Origin: Hymenopus coronatus
Lineage: Eukaryota > Arthropoda > Insecta > Mantodea > Hymenopodidae
Reading direction: 5' to 3'
DNA: 64,000 nt
NCBI GenBank assembly: GCA_030762935.1
Contig: CM060884.1
Location: forward strand, 77,481,696-77,545,695
Below are positions 9,942 to 21,724 of this stretch, piece after piece. Both the position numbers and the translations under genes were made by a program. The notes below the pieces were generated by a model, which did no database searches, was not told the origin of the DNA, and saw only the letters and a list, made by a program, of their open reading frames with translations. Positions within the stretch are counted from its first letter, which is position 1. Every line of letters starts with the position of its first letter.

Positions 9942-12033
9942 AGTTACAGTAAGGTAATGGTTAAGCTTATCTTCGTCTTTTTAAATCCCTCGTGAGCCTT
10001 CTTAAGAAAGTTCTGCCTTTCAGGTTTTTTAGCTTGTCTTCTTTGACGACAGCGCAGCATACGGTGGAACTACTGCACTGCATTCGCTTCGCCTTTTTTT
10101 CCTGCTCGTGCTGGCTCTCCATCTCTGTTTCCCTCCGCCCCTTCTGCAAATTGTGTCGGATAATCCATCACAGCGATGAGAGAAGTGAGCCATGTAAAGT
10201 TGTGGAGCTAATCTCAACAAGTCAATAAGTTGCTGCCAGATTAAGTCGAGCACCACTGCCAAATGCAATTCCACGACCTTAACTCGGTAAAGAACATACA
10301 TCAGTTGTCTGCCATCTGTCCTTGCTTTAGTCAACCATTAGGAGAGTTAGTAACATTGGTTGCTCGTGGGTAGTCGCGCCATTTTCCTTGATCTATTTGT
10401 TACGTTTTGTATTCCTAAATGTTAAAATTCTGCATTTTCCTCGATTTTTGTGAACTGAAGCTAAAGTCCAGGATAAGAATGATGCTCTGGAAAATTCCGA
10501 AACAGAGAGAGAGTTTTTCGAAATTTCAATAAATGGAGTGTAAACAGCTATACGTAGATTTATTTCATACTCATATTTGATACTTGTAAATTTGAAATAA
10601 AATATTAATACGGAAGTTATGGCTAGTTTCTTACTTGTTAAGAAATCCTTGAATACCATACTTTTAGATTGTCAGAATACTTTTTGGCAGATTTGATTGA
10701 TGTACTGTAAATAATAACTCAAAGTAGGCGTATAACCCTGGGTTTCTTGGCCCTTCAACTGATGAGACGGCTGGGCTTCAATGTGTTAAGTACACAACGA
10801 ATGATGATTACCATGCATTACATTCACACGGCTTCAACAAAATATTTAAAAAAGTAACGCATTTTTCTATTTCTTCAGGATAATCTAAATAAGTATTTAC
10901 ATTTATATATTGCCTGGGCTAAAGCGATAATCTTGAACGAACTGGTCGCTATATGATGGCTTTGAAATTCTGTTATCTTTACACAAGTAAAGCACCCTCG
11001 GATCGTCCCGGTGGTTACAACAAAGCATGAGAAGGTAATTCCGATGCCCCTACTGACTATCCTCAATAACTGTCCTCCGGCTGTTTGAAGCTAAGAATAC
11101 CTCCAGTTTTCCTAACATCCTCCATCTGCATGCAATGTGTCAGAATTACTCTAGTCTTCATGTTCCCCGCATAGAGGGCAAATCGTTCTATGCATTATTA
11201 GTATATTGTTTCCCACGAGTACAACAGAAGCACAAGACATGCTTCTACTGATTATTGACAACTATTGATACATGAAAATAAATTATAACTTTTAGGTTAA
11301 GTATGAATTCAACCATAAGTCATACAAGAAAATTGCAACGGAAACTTATAGTAATGTGAAAATTTGTATAATTTTTACCTTTGACTTGAGGATCCATATT
11401 ATCACATGACATTTGTTACACTGTTAACACCAACTTGTGGTTACACGTGTAACATCCAATAGGACCAGCCTCTGAATAATTTGATTTATTTTCAATAACA
11501 ATGCAACACTTCTTGTATTGTGTGGAGTCTTCAACACAACGTTGCGCTACACGCTTGTCTAATGTTTGTATTATCTGCTAGAAGAGTGTCCGATAATAAT
11601 CCTATAGTACCGCTACTTCAATGAAAACCATCCATATTCTTAACATCCATTATCGAAAATGGTGGTTTATTGATTTCAGTTAACTACAATGGTTATCATA
11701 ACTACACGACACGAATAGCAACAGAATTAAGATTGCTTAGTGATATAAGATTTAATACACCATATTATAACTATTTCTTCCGTTAAAAACACATTGTCTT
11801 AAATAAACGTAGATAATAGTTATTTGTTATACAAGTGGATAAACAGAGAGTTTATCCATGAGTAGAACAATTTAAAACGCGACGCGAGTGGATAATAGAG
11901 GTTTGTATAATACATTATTTTATCCTACAGATACGATAAATTAATACATGACAAATATTCAGTTAATGATTTTAGTGATAAATTAAATAAGCAATACGGC
12001 GTTCTTATAGTTATAAAATATGGTAGGCTATGT
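9942..12033. other. Largest repeat-poor stretch of the window
   Basis: About 2.1 kb. At 9960-10340 a GC-richer block holds overlapping frames, the longest 101 codons on the minus strand at 10029-10334. Neither that product nor the Lys/Arg-rich 60-codon frame at 9967-10149 is recognised. The remainder (10390-12030) is AT-rich unique DNA with no domain, RNA gene or long open frame. It could be intron or intergenic DNA. Confidence 0.5.
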
Positions 12034-12336
12034 ATGAATACTATTTTTGTTTTTATTGCTGTTAGTTTCAAATTGATTAATTTTAAGATGAACGTTAATA
12101 TATCGGATCCAAATGAAGCAGTTGAGGCTTTATTACGTCCACTAAACGGAAATTATACGAAAAAGAGTTTCAACAATTTAAGGATTGCCAGACACGAAGA
12201 AATGTTCAGGGCAGTAATGCTGTTAAAAGGTTATAGAAAAGTTGTAGTTATCAACCATTTATTTATTTACTTTATCCCATTCGTTACCGATGAATTTTGT
12301 TTACTTTATCCCACTCGATACCGGAGCCACGGGTGA
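12034..12336 (+). CDS. Hypothetical 100-codon frame, doubtful
   Basis: An open frame lies just upstream of and into a minisatellite. The second Met, at about 12088 (ATGAACGTTAATATATCG), starts a hydrophilic stretch containing SDPNEAVEALL and TKKSFNNL, which looks more protein-like than most frames here. The last 25 or so codons are minisatellite. It may be a first exon or the N-terminus of a transposon gene. No family was recognised and no catalytic motif is visible. Confidence 0.2.
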   Translation: MNTIFVFIAVSFKLINFKMNVNISDPNEAVEALLRPLNGNYTKKSFNNLRIARHEEMFRAVMLLKGYRKVVVINHLFIYFIPFVTDEFCLLYPTRYRSHG

Positions 12337-12609
12337 ATTTTTCTTACTTTATCCCACTCGTTTCCGGAGCAACGAGTGAATTTTGTTCACTTTATCCCAC
12401 TCGTTACCGGGTGAATTTTGTTTACTTTATCCCACTCGTTTCCGAAGTAACGAGTGAATTTTGCTTACTTTTTCCCACTCGATACCAGAGCAACGAGTGA
12501 ATTTTGTCTACTTTATCCCACTCGTTTCCGGAGCAACGAGTGAATTTTGCTTACTTTATCCCACTCGTTACTAGAGCAACGAGTGAATTTTGTCTACTTT
12601 ATCCCACCC
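12266..12609 (+). repeat. 43-bp hairpin minisatellite
   Basis: Eight to nine tandem units share ACTTTATCCCACTCG and TGAATTTTG. Full units are 43 bp and contain the inverted pair CACTCGTT / AACGAGTG separated by about 8 bases, so every full unit can form a hairpin. Shorter units (about 31 bp, near 12285 and 12410) lack the second hairpin arm. The frames crossing it translate to a repeated YFIPLV-type peptide and are not evidence of a gene. Confidence 0.9.
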
Positions 12610-13245
12610 TTTGCGCTAATGACTATCACTTTGATCAAAGTCCAAATTTTCCTATGTCATTTGTGCATAGCAACAGTGTCTATTACAAGTATCTGTAAAA
12701 TAAAATATTATATTCAACAAAAATAGCTTTATTAACTCCCCGCGGTCGTGATCCAACTTCACCCAATCATTAATAAAGCTCCACTTTTGCACCTAGTTAC
12801 ATAATATACTATTGTTATGTATCACTACCTCCTTCAGTAGTAGAATACCCTGAAGACGGAGCAATGTGTATGTATCTTGCTATATTTGTGTATTGTGTAT
12901 ATCCACCTGTGTTTTGTTTCATTTTTCCGACTGTCATCGATTACGATGGAGCTACAGAAAAGGAAGAGAGAAATAAATAAAACGCGTACAGACTATAAAT
13001 CAAAATTGTGATTCGAGTTGGATGCTCAGGTGTTGTTGGCGTGTTCCCTATTTCAACTGAAACCATAACACGACCCTTACTCAGAGCTTTAAGGGCCCTG
13101 GGACAGACATTTCAAAGTTACCATTTTATTACGTGCATATGTCGCATAATCAAAATATCCCACCCGCCTCCTGAGCTCTGACTTTTGGAAATTAGAGCTT
13201 CAACCACAAAACAAAAAATGTATATAAATATGTTAAGTGAATGGT
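12610..13245. other. Unassigned spacer
   Basis: AT-rich unique sequence with no long open frame. A GC-richer piece at 13040-13110 has no recognised match. Confidence 0.5.
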
Positions 13246-14013
13246 TAATTCCTTTCTCTACACGTACTATGTAGTATATAGAGAAAGTATTGTATTCCAC
13301 CCAAAAATTCGATTCCAAGATTTCACCGGAAATAAACGTTTTAGAGTCCCTTGTACCAAACTTGGTATTTAAGTTTGGTATCTTCCAAGGATGCGACACG
13401 AAGATTTTCAAGAAAGTCCCCCCCACCCCAAACTACCCTTTACATGGAAAACATTTCGAAAATTTTTATTTTCTCAAAAATGGCTCTAACGATTTTGATT
13501 AAAATCTCGTATATTAAATATTTTAGATAACAAATAAAATATATATCTTGAATTTTATGAGAATAGCCTCTAAAGACCTCTTTCTTCTGAGGGAGTTTTG
13601 CTCAATTTTGCGTAACTGCTAAATCGTAAGCGATATACAGAAACGTACTACACAAAAATGTAGATTACGTTAAAACACACAATTTATGTCATATACACTT
13701 TTTTCGCTGAATTGACAATTTCTGTGATATTCCTTGTTATGTGTTTCAGATTTAAAATACTTAAACTTTTCTCACACGGAATGTTGTAAATCTTGCCCCT
13801 GCATAGAAACGGATATCAACTACATGGTAACCAGCTTTTAAAACATTTGACTGTCACTTTAGCCTAGTGTATTCCCTTGATTCCCTTATACTTACAAGGA
13901 AACAAGTCATATGACAATTTCTGCTAATTTTATCTCCATTATCATAAAGTAGACAGAAGAATATGCTTTTTAACAATAATTTATTACAGCAATGTAGAGA
14001 AAGTCATATTTTT
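13246..14013 (+). mobile_element. HTL-1 copy 13
   Basis: The left end CTTTCTCTACACGTACTATG has a shortened palindrome. The GT core is deleted (CTTGTACCAAACTTGG) and the right end stops at AGAGAAAGTCAT, without the terminal hairpin. Confidence 0.88.
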
Positions 14014-14284
14014 TCTATAAGTCTATAAGAAATTTTACTCCTTAAAATTAATCTTACTTTCATGGAAAAACAATTGAATTATTATTTACATGTCTTTTGT
14101 CCTATTGAATATCATAATGTAAACTTCTGTACATTCTTTGAAACAAAAACTCAGAACATTTTCGAAAAAGTTAAAATGTAGTTTAGAGTTTACGGAAAAA
14201 GAGAGTTTCATAAAATATTATAAAACGTTAAACTTTGTATAAGTCTATAAGAAACTTTGAGACATAAAGTTCATGTTATTTTCG
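14014..14284. other. Unassigned AT-rich spacer
   Basis: Contains two related pieces (CTATAAGTCTATAAGAAA at about 14016 and TATAAGTCTATAAGAAAC at about 14238) that form a direct repeat about 220 bases apart. Nothing else was recognised. Confidence 0.5.
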
Positions 14285-14728
14285 ATGTGTTCTATTCACA
14301 TGACTTTCTTGTAGGCAACTGTTATCAAAGCTTATTCTTCTATACAATTCATACTATAGAGATAAATATTAGCAGAGAAGGTCTTATTATTTCTTCCTTG
14401 AAAGTAGAAAGCAAGGGAGAACACTAGATTTAAAGTGATGGTCAAATCTATTAGAAAGCCTTTCGCTTACATGGTTAATCGTAAATAAAACAAAAGAAAC
14501 AGGAAAAGATGAGAAAAATGTTTTAAAACTGAGGCCACTGACAAGGAATATGTCCGAAAAGGTCAAATTTAGGAACAAAATATGCGACATAAATTGTGTG
14601 TTTTAGTCAGATCGACATTTTTGTGTAGTAAGATTTTGTCTACATCTTAGGTTTACTAGTTAGCAAAAGTCATTCAGAATGAGGTCTTCAGAGGCTACTA
14701 CAAAAAATTGAAGAGATACATTTTATTA
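14285..14728 (-). mobile_element. HTL-1 copy 14, 5' truncated
   Basis: The 3' hairpin reads TGTGTTCTATTCACATGA. The copy is interrupted at its ACATTTTATT tract by the 5' end of plus-strand copy 15. Confidence 0.85.
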
Positions 14729-15414
14729 CTTTCTCTACACTACTATGTACATAGATTATAGCAGAGGTACTGTATTGCACCCAAAAAATCCGATACCAAG
14801 ATTTCACCGGAAATATATGTCTTGAGATATCTTGAATCCCCTCACCCCCCAAAAAAATTTTAGAAGAGTGTCCTTGTATGTATGGGGGGGGGGCAGCATA
14901 ACTCAAAAACGAAAAGACCGTCAAATACCAATTGGTATTTAGTTGGGCGATGCGACACGAAGATTTTCAAGAAGCCAAACTAACCTTTATATGGAAAAAA
15001 ATTCGAAAATGTTGTTTTTCTCAAAAATTGCTCTAACGATTTTGATTAAAATCTCTTATATTTATGATATTTACAAGCCAAATAAAACTTATATGTTGAA
15101 TTTTTTTGGGAATACATTCTAATGACCTCTTTATTCTATATGCTTTTTATTGAATTTTGCATAACTGGTAAATTGTAACAGAAAGACAAAAACTTACTGC
15201 ACAAAAAATGTAGATCATGATAAAACACACAATTGGTCATAAACATTTTTTTCGTGGAGTTGATCGTTTTCGGGATATTCCTTTCTATTGGTTTTAGTTT
15301 TAAAATACTTACTTTTCTCTTACGGGAACTTGTAAACGCTTGGTTGAGCTTATTAGCAATAATTTGTAACAGAGATGTAGAGAAAGTCATGTGAATGGAA
15401 CACATCAGATTTTG
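14729..15414 (+). mobile_element. HTL-1 copy 15 with internal deletion
   Basis: Both termini are intact. A segment of the 3' third between TTGTAAACGC and GGTTGAGCTTATTAG is deleted. A G8 run at 14885-14892 replaces the GT core. Confidence 0.88.
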
Positions 15415-15542
15415 TGCTTTGTTTTTCATTTTTGATTCAATAAAGGCATTTGATGCACTGATGTCAGGAGTGGAATTAAAGCCAAGATGGAAGAGGCGCT
15501 TTAAAAATTGTTGAAGAAAATGGACAAGATGGGAAGTGAAAT

Positions 15543-15581
<39 letters not shown>

Positions 15582-15990
15582 ACCGGCATGGAAGAAATGG
15601 GGGGTGAAATAACGACAGTAAATTCCTCATTAGAGAAGGCGTGGAAGGAAATGAAGAACGAAATGAAAACTAAAGTGAAGAAGACGAGAAATGAAATGTC
15701 CACATGTCGATTTTGGTGGAAAGTGCCACTTCTGACATCAGAATAGCAAGTGTCTTTATTGACTGAAAAATGGGTTACAAATACAGTCTTAAATTCACAG
15801 CTGCAAAGAATTCACTCGACGTTTCGACGTATAGACAGCTGTCGGCTGCACGCACCACATTGTACTATTAACACTCACACATACACACTTGCAATGCATC
15901 TTCCCTTAATAGCTAGAATATTACTTTCTGGAAGCTTGTAGAAACCAAAGTTTCTGGAAGAATCGAGACGTCTCTAGCACTTCACGTGCT
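15415..15990. other. Unassigned region with a GA microsatellite
   Basis: Purine-rich plus strand (15470-15700) with a GAGA tract at about 15546-15580. Minus-strand frames of 164 and 75 codons cross the tract and encode Ser/Leu runs, which are low-complexity artefacts. At 15745-15960 there is unique sequence, possibly the upstream part of the LINE that follows. Confidence 0.5.
15546..15580 (+). repeat. (GA)n microsatellite
   Basis: About 17 GA units with no interruption. Confidence 0.9.
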
Positions 15991-16880
15991 GTTAAGCATC
16001 CCAAGGTGAAGAACTGCAATGACCCACATACCAAGGCAAAGGTGAGAACCACTGCAGAAATGGCACTGTCACAAAACGAACAATCGCCGCAGGAGTATCA
16101 CAAGGATCAGTTCTCGCACCGTTACTGTTCAACATATTCTCACATAATATTCCTGATTTACAACCAGCTTCTATCGCAATGTACGCAGAGGACACTGTCC
16201 TTTTTTATTCCCTCTGCAAACTAAATACAGCAATTAGATAACTACAAGCAACTCTTTCACTATTAACCGAATTTCCTACATTTCACATAGCATCAACACA
16301 GAAGCAAACATTGTTGCTCTAAGACCTTGACAAAACCTTGATTATATGCATCTCCCGAAAAAAGAAAAAACAAACAAAAAACAAAACAGTTAACCTTGTT
16401 GCTATCTAAAACTTCGGTTAAATATTTTGACTGTCTACTTGACACAAAATGAAATGGAATGACCATATTACACGTATTAGGACAGTTATTAACTCAAGGT
16501 TCACCAAACTATATCTATTAATGAAGAAACCCTCCGTGATTGGATTGGACTGCTCAATTCTTCTTTATTTCTACCTCTTCTCACGTATGCATCTTCTATA
16601 TATCCATAATACATGAAACTGATAATTGTACAAAATACATTTCTCGGCTGAGCTACAAATGCACCATGAGGAATAAACAGCTTCATCACGAACCTCCAAT
16701 AAAACGGTACCTACATGAAATAGCTGTCGAAGACATTCCTCACGAATTGAACAATGGAACCTGTGCTAAAGTATATCTAATCTCCACTTAAAAGGCTGAA
16801 AAGGAAACTACCACAAAGTTTTTTAACAAATGACACAAAGGACGCCTGTTAATAATTATTCAGAAATTTTATAATAATGT
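15991..16880 (+). mobile_element. Jockey-like LINE reverse transcriptase relic
   Basis: The segment conceptually reads the conserved block RTIAAGVSQGSVLAPLLFN (expected R-G-PQGS-LGPLLFN in non-LTR reverse transcriptases) and then MYAEDTVLF at about 16180, the position of the YADD catalytic box, where the first Asp is Glu. Further on, a thumb-like NDHITRI and a C-terminal TMRNKQLHHEPPIKRYLHE (about 16660-16720) fit the end of jockey-clade ORF2. Stops and frame changes are frequent. Both the endonuclease and the N-terminal RT domain are missing. It is a dead, 5'-truncated copy; the 3' end abuts a mariner. Confidence 0.75.
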
Positions 16881-16897
16881 ATTTTTATTTATGATTT

Positions 16898-18065
16898 TAC
16901 GAGGGCCACCATTTACATCTTGAGTCTTGGCGTTGATGTACGTGCCATCTGGTGTTTTCACTGGAAAGTTTGACATTGTTGCCGTTAACTTATTTCAGAT
17001 ATTTTGTCAATAGAGCGTTATTTATGTTGTTTACAGTGACTTTAAAATTGTGTTTCACCGAAAAGATAGAATGAGCTCATGAAAATATTCGTGCGATGAT
17101 TTTAAACGTGGTTTATAAGACAAGAGTGCACTGGATCAACTTACCACTACATTTGGCGATATAGCTCCATCCTTTGTCACTCTGAAACACTGGTATAACG
17201 AGATTAATCGTGGCCGCCGTTCGCTCACTGACGAAATTCGTGAAGATCAGTTGTGCCAAAAAACATTGATGCCGTGCAAAAACTAATAGTGCCAATCGCA
17301 TGCTACATGCTGTGAGATAGAGGCAGCCCTAGGCAGTAGTTCCAGTAACATACATAAAATATTGCATGATCATTTAGTCGTGAAAAAAAATGTCCTCTTG
17401 CTGAATTACCCCATTATTTGACACAATCTCAAAAGGATGCTCGTGTCGATTGGTGCGCACAAATGCTCAAGAAATACAATGTTGGGGCTTCAAAAGTCGT
17501 ATACAAGATAGTAATAGGTGACGGATCATGGATCTATGTATATGAGTCGGAACTTAAAACAGCAGTCGACTGTAAGGGTGTTTCAACATGGACCAAATAC
17601 AACACAGGTCGTTCGCACTTGAAATGGTCACCTGTGTTTACAGAAATACTGGCCATGTAGTAAAAGCGCCTTTAAAGGTATGTAAAATGGTCAGTACTGA
17701 ATGATATACATGGTTTGACGGAAGTCTTGTGTCAAATAAGGGAAACAAACAAGCGCCGTCTTCATCAAGACAATGCGAGCGCTCACACATCTCGTCTAAC
17801 AACCGACTATTTGAACTCTCAAAACATGGAATTGATGACTCTTGCGCTGATATGGCACCCAATGACTTCCTTTTGTACCCAAACAAGAATAAAATGCCAG
17901 GACAACGGTTTTCGTCAGTAGAAGAAGCTGTTGATAGTTCAAAACTGATGTTTTGGAGATGTCTCAAGGAGAGTGGAAAAATGTAATGAGAAAGGCTTCA
18001 AACACGTTCGAAAGTGTATTTATCATAGAAGAGAATGTTCGAAGGCAGTTTTAGTGACCAAATAC
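16898..18065 (+). pseudogene. Decayed mariner transposase (near full length)
   Basis: The left terminal repeat begins TA-CGAGGGCC at 16898. The frame is broken by many stops and shifts but retains the mariner order. HWYNEINRGRRSLTDE at about 17190 is the end of the HTH region; KNIDAVQKLIV follows at about 17260; QSQKDARVDWCAQMLKKYN spans 17420-17480. Then come GDGSWIY at about 17517 (first catalytic Asp kept, the usual GDESW Glu replaced by Gly), HQDNASAHTS at about 17763 (second Asp) and ADMAPNDFLLYP at about 17846 (third Asp). The C-terminal KCIYHRREYFEG lies near 18020. DD34D mariners have about 345 residues; this copy covers most of that but no frame exceeds 91 codons. The right terminal repeat is missing where HTL-1 copy 16 starts. 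Confidence 0.85.
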
Positions 18066-18067
18066 TG

Positions 18068-18862
18068 TGTTTTACATTCTCTAGACGTACTATTTACATA
18101 GTGTATAGAGGAGATATTGCACTCCACCAAAAAGTTCGATATCGCAATTTAACCGGAAATATATGTTTTAAGGTCCCCTATATCCAAAAAAAGTATTTTC
18201 AGAAAAAGGTCTGTATGTGTGTGTGCGCGCGCGCGCGAGACACGAAGATTTTGAGAAAAATCCCCCCCACCTTTTACATGGAACTTTATTTAAAATTTTT
18301 GATTTTCTAAAAAATGGCTCTAATGATTTTGATTAAAATATCATACATTAAAGATATTTATATGACAAATAAAATGTATATGTTGAATTTTCTAGGAATA
18401 GCCTCTGAAGACTACTTTATTCTGACTGAATTTTACGGAAATTTGCATAACTGCTAAACCGTAAGAAATGGACAAAAACTTACTACACAAAAAATGTAGA
18501 GCACATTAAAACACACAATTTATGTTGTATACATTTTTTTTTCGTGGAGCTGATCGTTTTGAGGTATTCCTTCTTTTTGGTTTCAGCTTTGAGAAACTTA
18601 ACTTTAGTAATACAGAAATTTATCAACTCCTGTCCATAAAAACAAAGGAACCTCAGTCACATAGCAAGCCGCTTTTGACTATCACTTTAACCTATGGTAT
18701 TCCCTTATTTCGCTTCTACTTACAAGGAAGCAAGTAATAAGGCCATTTCTGCTACTTTTTTCCTCGATTAGCATGAAGTAAATAGAAGCATAAGCTTTTT
18801 AACAATTATTTGTTGCAGATATGTAGAGAAAGTCATCTGAATGGAACACATCACATTTTTTA
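18068..18862 (+). mobile_element. HTL-1 copy 16, complete
   Basis: Left end ACATTCTCTAGACGTACTAT, right end AGAAAGTCATCTGAATGGAA plus a T-run. The GT core has become GTGTGTGTGCGCGCGCGCGC (18215-18238), and the segment between it and GACACGAAGATT is deleted. Confidence 0.88.
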
Positions 18863-19668
18863 TTAAGAGGCTCAAAATATAAATAGTGACCCTCGTATTA
18901 TTTAATATTAATACCATATTTACAAGTATTTTACATTCCATTCAATCATAACGTATATTATAACGTTTCATTATCATTTATTTAGTAACAAATATTCAAC
19001 TTCAAATGTTAATGTATATTATCTATGGCATATATGCTGACGTGTAATAAACAAATTAAAACTTCAATAAGCCATTTGAGTTATAAAATAGCGTAGAAAC
19101 GTTCTGGAGCATTTGGCCATTAAGATGGAAACGCTACGAGCAGAGCAGGAAGTATATAGCTACGTCCTTCAGAAACATATGGCATCTGTGTTCTGGACAC
19201 TTAGTCCGATGTTTGGTTTCCTCGAAATTCTGCTCGGAGTTTGTAGGACTCTTGGGGGAGTAAAGCTGGAAGAAAATTCTTGAAGCAGATCATTTCAGGG
19301 ATCAAATTCCCCATCTTCATCTCTCTTGTCGCATGGCTAGTTTGATTCAGGAACGAAAGTTACACACAAAAGCCCATTTCTGTTCGCGGGGCGATGGATT
19401 TCCTCGTGGAATGCTTCATGTTTCATGCTTCGCTGCTCCACTAAAATGTCCAGGGGGTTTCGTTCTCAGAGGTCCTATCCGTCTCCACATTCACAGAGAA
19501 GGAGTTTTCATCACTTATAAACTGCTCCTGCCTTCGCTTCACTAACCAATTATCATTTTATCGTGTATGCAGTTAATGGGATATTAAAACCGTGCTGTAA
19601 TTTCTCGTATACTGAAATGCATCACTGTTAAAAATCTATATCGAAATGAAGACCATTTCAACAGATTT
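18863..19668. other. Unassigned region between HTL-1 and the recombinase relic
   Basis: AT-rich at 18863-19090, then a GC-balanced segment with a 70-codon plus frame at 19333-19545. I recognise no domain. It may be the 3' part of the Crypton-like element that follows. Confidence 0.45.
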
Positions 19669-20172
19669 TCATTTCGCTATAGAATCCAAATATTTCTTTT
19701 TACGAGAATAGTTATATTTACATAGCTTTATCAGTACAGATGTATTGTCAGGTGCTTCATCAATGAAGGTGTTAATTTCATCTTTGGAAAATATTTTCAC
19801 TTTTTTCCCACCGTAGCCTACCGATTTCTGTTTTAACAGAGAGTTCAATTTCTTATTTTGGGATATATCAATTCCATGTTTCACATTTAGAGTAGTCTTC
19901 AATACTGAATAATTTGTTTTTGACATTTCTTCAAAGTAAACTATGAGGACATTTTCCGAGAATGAAGTTAAATTTTGTTGTTCTCCATGCCATGAATTTA
20001 TCATATAACTTTTTTGATTTGTGTGGAAGTAAATTGTTAAACACATTACTCGCCTCCTCTGTTATATCAGGATATCATTATCTCCAGCTTGCAAATCAAC
20101 TATCACCGTGAATCGAATTTCATTTGTTATCGACGCAAGTGTACAATACGCATAGCGGTCGGCGGAGTTCAT
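19669..20172 (-). pseudogene. Tyrosine-recombinase (Crypton-like) gene relic
   Basis: Minus-strand frames, joined across at least two shifts, give a plausible start Met at 20172 (MNSADRY), then ITEEASNVFNNLLPHKSKKL, a short segment in another frame, and a continuous 125-codon frame at 19669-20046. That frame contains SVLKTTLNVKHGIDI, LLKQKSVGYGGKK and KIFSKDEINTFIDEAPD. This order (LP-KS-Y, W/M, then S-LK-TL-KH-ID, then FSK-EI--F--EAPD) matches the DNA-binding N-terminal half of Crypton-type tyrosine recombinases of insects. The catalytic half, with the Arg, the His-x-x-Arg and the Tyr, is absent, so it cannot be active. Assignment is from memory of the family pattern. Confidence 0.65.
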
Positions 20173-20336
20173 CTTTCGTACGTAGGATATCTAAATATTA
20201 AATATTATTATACGTCTACTTGTGGTAGAAAAATTATGTATGCACTCTCATATAATGGTCATTAGAATACTCGTGAGGTAACAAACTTACCTCACTCGTG
20301 TCCTAATTAACATTATAGCATCGTTGCCTAAATAAG
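20173..20336. other. Spacer with a long palindrome
   Basis: AT-rich flank upstream of the recombinase relic; it contains the palindrome listed at 20250-20318. Confidence 0.6.
20250..20318. repeat. Imperfect palindrome with about 31-bp arms
   Basis: The inner stem GTGAGGTAA / TTACCTCAC is perfect around a CAAAC loop (20273-20295). The pairing continues outward through ATTAG / CTAAT and TATAATG / CATTATA with a few mismatches. It lies 80-150 bases upstream of the recombinase start and could be an element end or an operator-like site. Confidence 0.75.
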
Positions 20337-21123
20337 TATTTTACTTTCTCTAGGCCATATGTACATTGTACATAGTGGGTACAGAAGGTATTGCATTCCA
20401 TCGAAAAATTCAATGTGAAAATTTAAACGTAAATATATGTTTTGTGTATGTTTTGAGGTAATTTTTAGAAAAAGATCGTGTGTGTCTGTGGACAGCATAG
20501 CTCATAAACGAAAAATACCAAACTTGATATTTAAGTTTAGTATTTTCCAAGGATGGGACACGAACATTTTCAGGAAAACCCCGCACCCCAAACTAACCTT
20601 TTTCTTTTTCTCAAAATAGCTGTATTAATTTTGATTAAAATACCTCTATTAAAGATATTTTTCTTACTATAACGTGTATATCTTGAATTTTGTGGAAGTA
20701 GCTTCTGAGGAGCTCTTTATTCTGGATGAATTTTGCTGAACTTTGTATTATTGGTAAGCCGCATGAAATAAACAAAAACGTACTACATAAGTAATTTAGA
20801 AATCCTTAAAGCTTTTTTGTAGAGTTGACAGTTTTTGAGATATTCCTTGTTATTGCTTTCAATTTTAAACTACGTGTTTTTTCTCTAACGGAAAGACACC
20901 TTTGTTTTCATCTTTCTTTTGTTTTACTTCATTTGTTAACTTAACGACCAGCTTTTAGTGGTTGAATTTAGTGTATCCTCTTTTTCTTCTGGTTAGAATT
21001 TGAATAATTATTGTTAATGCTTGTCTCCATTAGCATGATGTAGATAAATGAATAATATTTTGTAAGAATATATCTTTTTGCTTAGAAGAGAGATAAGGTT
21101 TGGTTAAGGGAACACATCAAGTT
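20337..21123 (+). mobile_element. HTL-1 copy 17, complete but diverged
   Basis: Left end ACTTTCTCTAGGCCATATGT, right end AACACATCAAG plus a T-run. The TAGAGAAAGT motif at the right has mutated to GAGATAAGGT. Confidence 0.85.
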
Positions 21124-21500
21124 GTTTTATTTACTTTTTGTACATGGGTAGAGAAAGTATTGCACTCAAAATTCGAGTAGAGATTTCATCGGAAATACAC
21201 GTTTTAGGGTCTCCGGAAAAAAAAAATTTGGGTTGTGTGTGCCTGTGTCCATAAGATGGATATTCCAAAAAAGCGATATGAATATTTTGACAAAAATTGC
21301 AAACTCCAAATTACTCTTTACATGGAAAATTTCGAAATTTTGATTTCCTCAAAAATGGCAGTAATAATTTTGATTAAAATACTGTATATTAAACATATTT
21401 ACTAGACAACACATGTATATCTTGAAGACCTCTTCATTCTGGATGCCATTTTTGCAATTAGAAATTGCAGATCTCGTTAAAACACACAATGTATGCCATA
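21124..21500 (+). mobile_element. HTL-1 copy 18, 3' truncated
   Basis: It follows copy 17 head-to-tail across the T-run. It ends at CACACAATGTATGCCATA, where a unique segment begins. Confidence 0.82.
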
Positions 21501-21724
21501 TTGATGAATAAATCTACAGCATCTTTCATTGGTCTTAATTTGTGAATTAATAACTTAACTAAAGTACAAAAGATTGAAATTGCAATAATAGAATTACCTA
21601 AAGTGATGCAATAGAAATAAGATATAGAATCCATTGCATAAGCATTACTTTTGTTCAGTACGGATTTAAATGGAAACTTCTTTTTAACGTGCAGTAAAAA
21701 TTTGTTTCGAAGCGCTAGCCTCAT
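21501..21724 (-). CDS. Possible exon, hydrophobic protein (doubtful)
   Basis: A minus-strand 88-codon frame starts MRLALRNKF and contains a membrane-like segment (SISYFYCITLGNSIIAISIF). Its last codons run into HTL-1. A pyrimidine-rich tract ending CTTTAG lies 11 bases upstream of the Met and would serve as a splice acceptor. The pattern would fit an exon of an insect chemoreceptor or another membrane protein, but no diagnostic motif is present and a chance frame is equally possible. Confidence 0.2.

Noticed and set aside
12266..12609. CRISPR-like array
   Set aside because: Units are contiguous without variable spacers and the surroundings are eukaryotic; it is a minisatellite.
15136..15630. 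164-codon minus frame with Ser-Leu runs
   Set aside because: It is a translation of the GA microsatellite plus HTL-1 sequence and has no domain.
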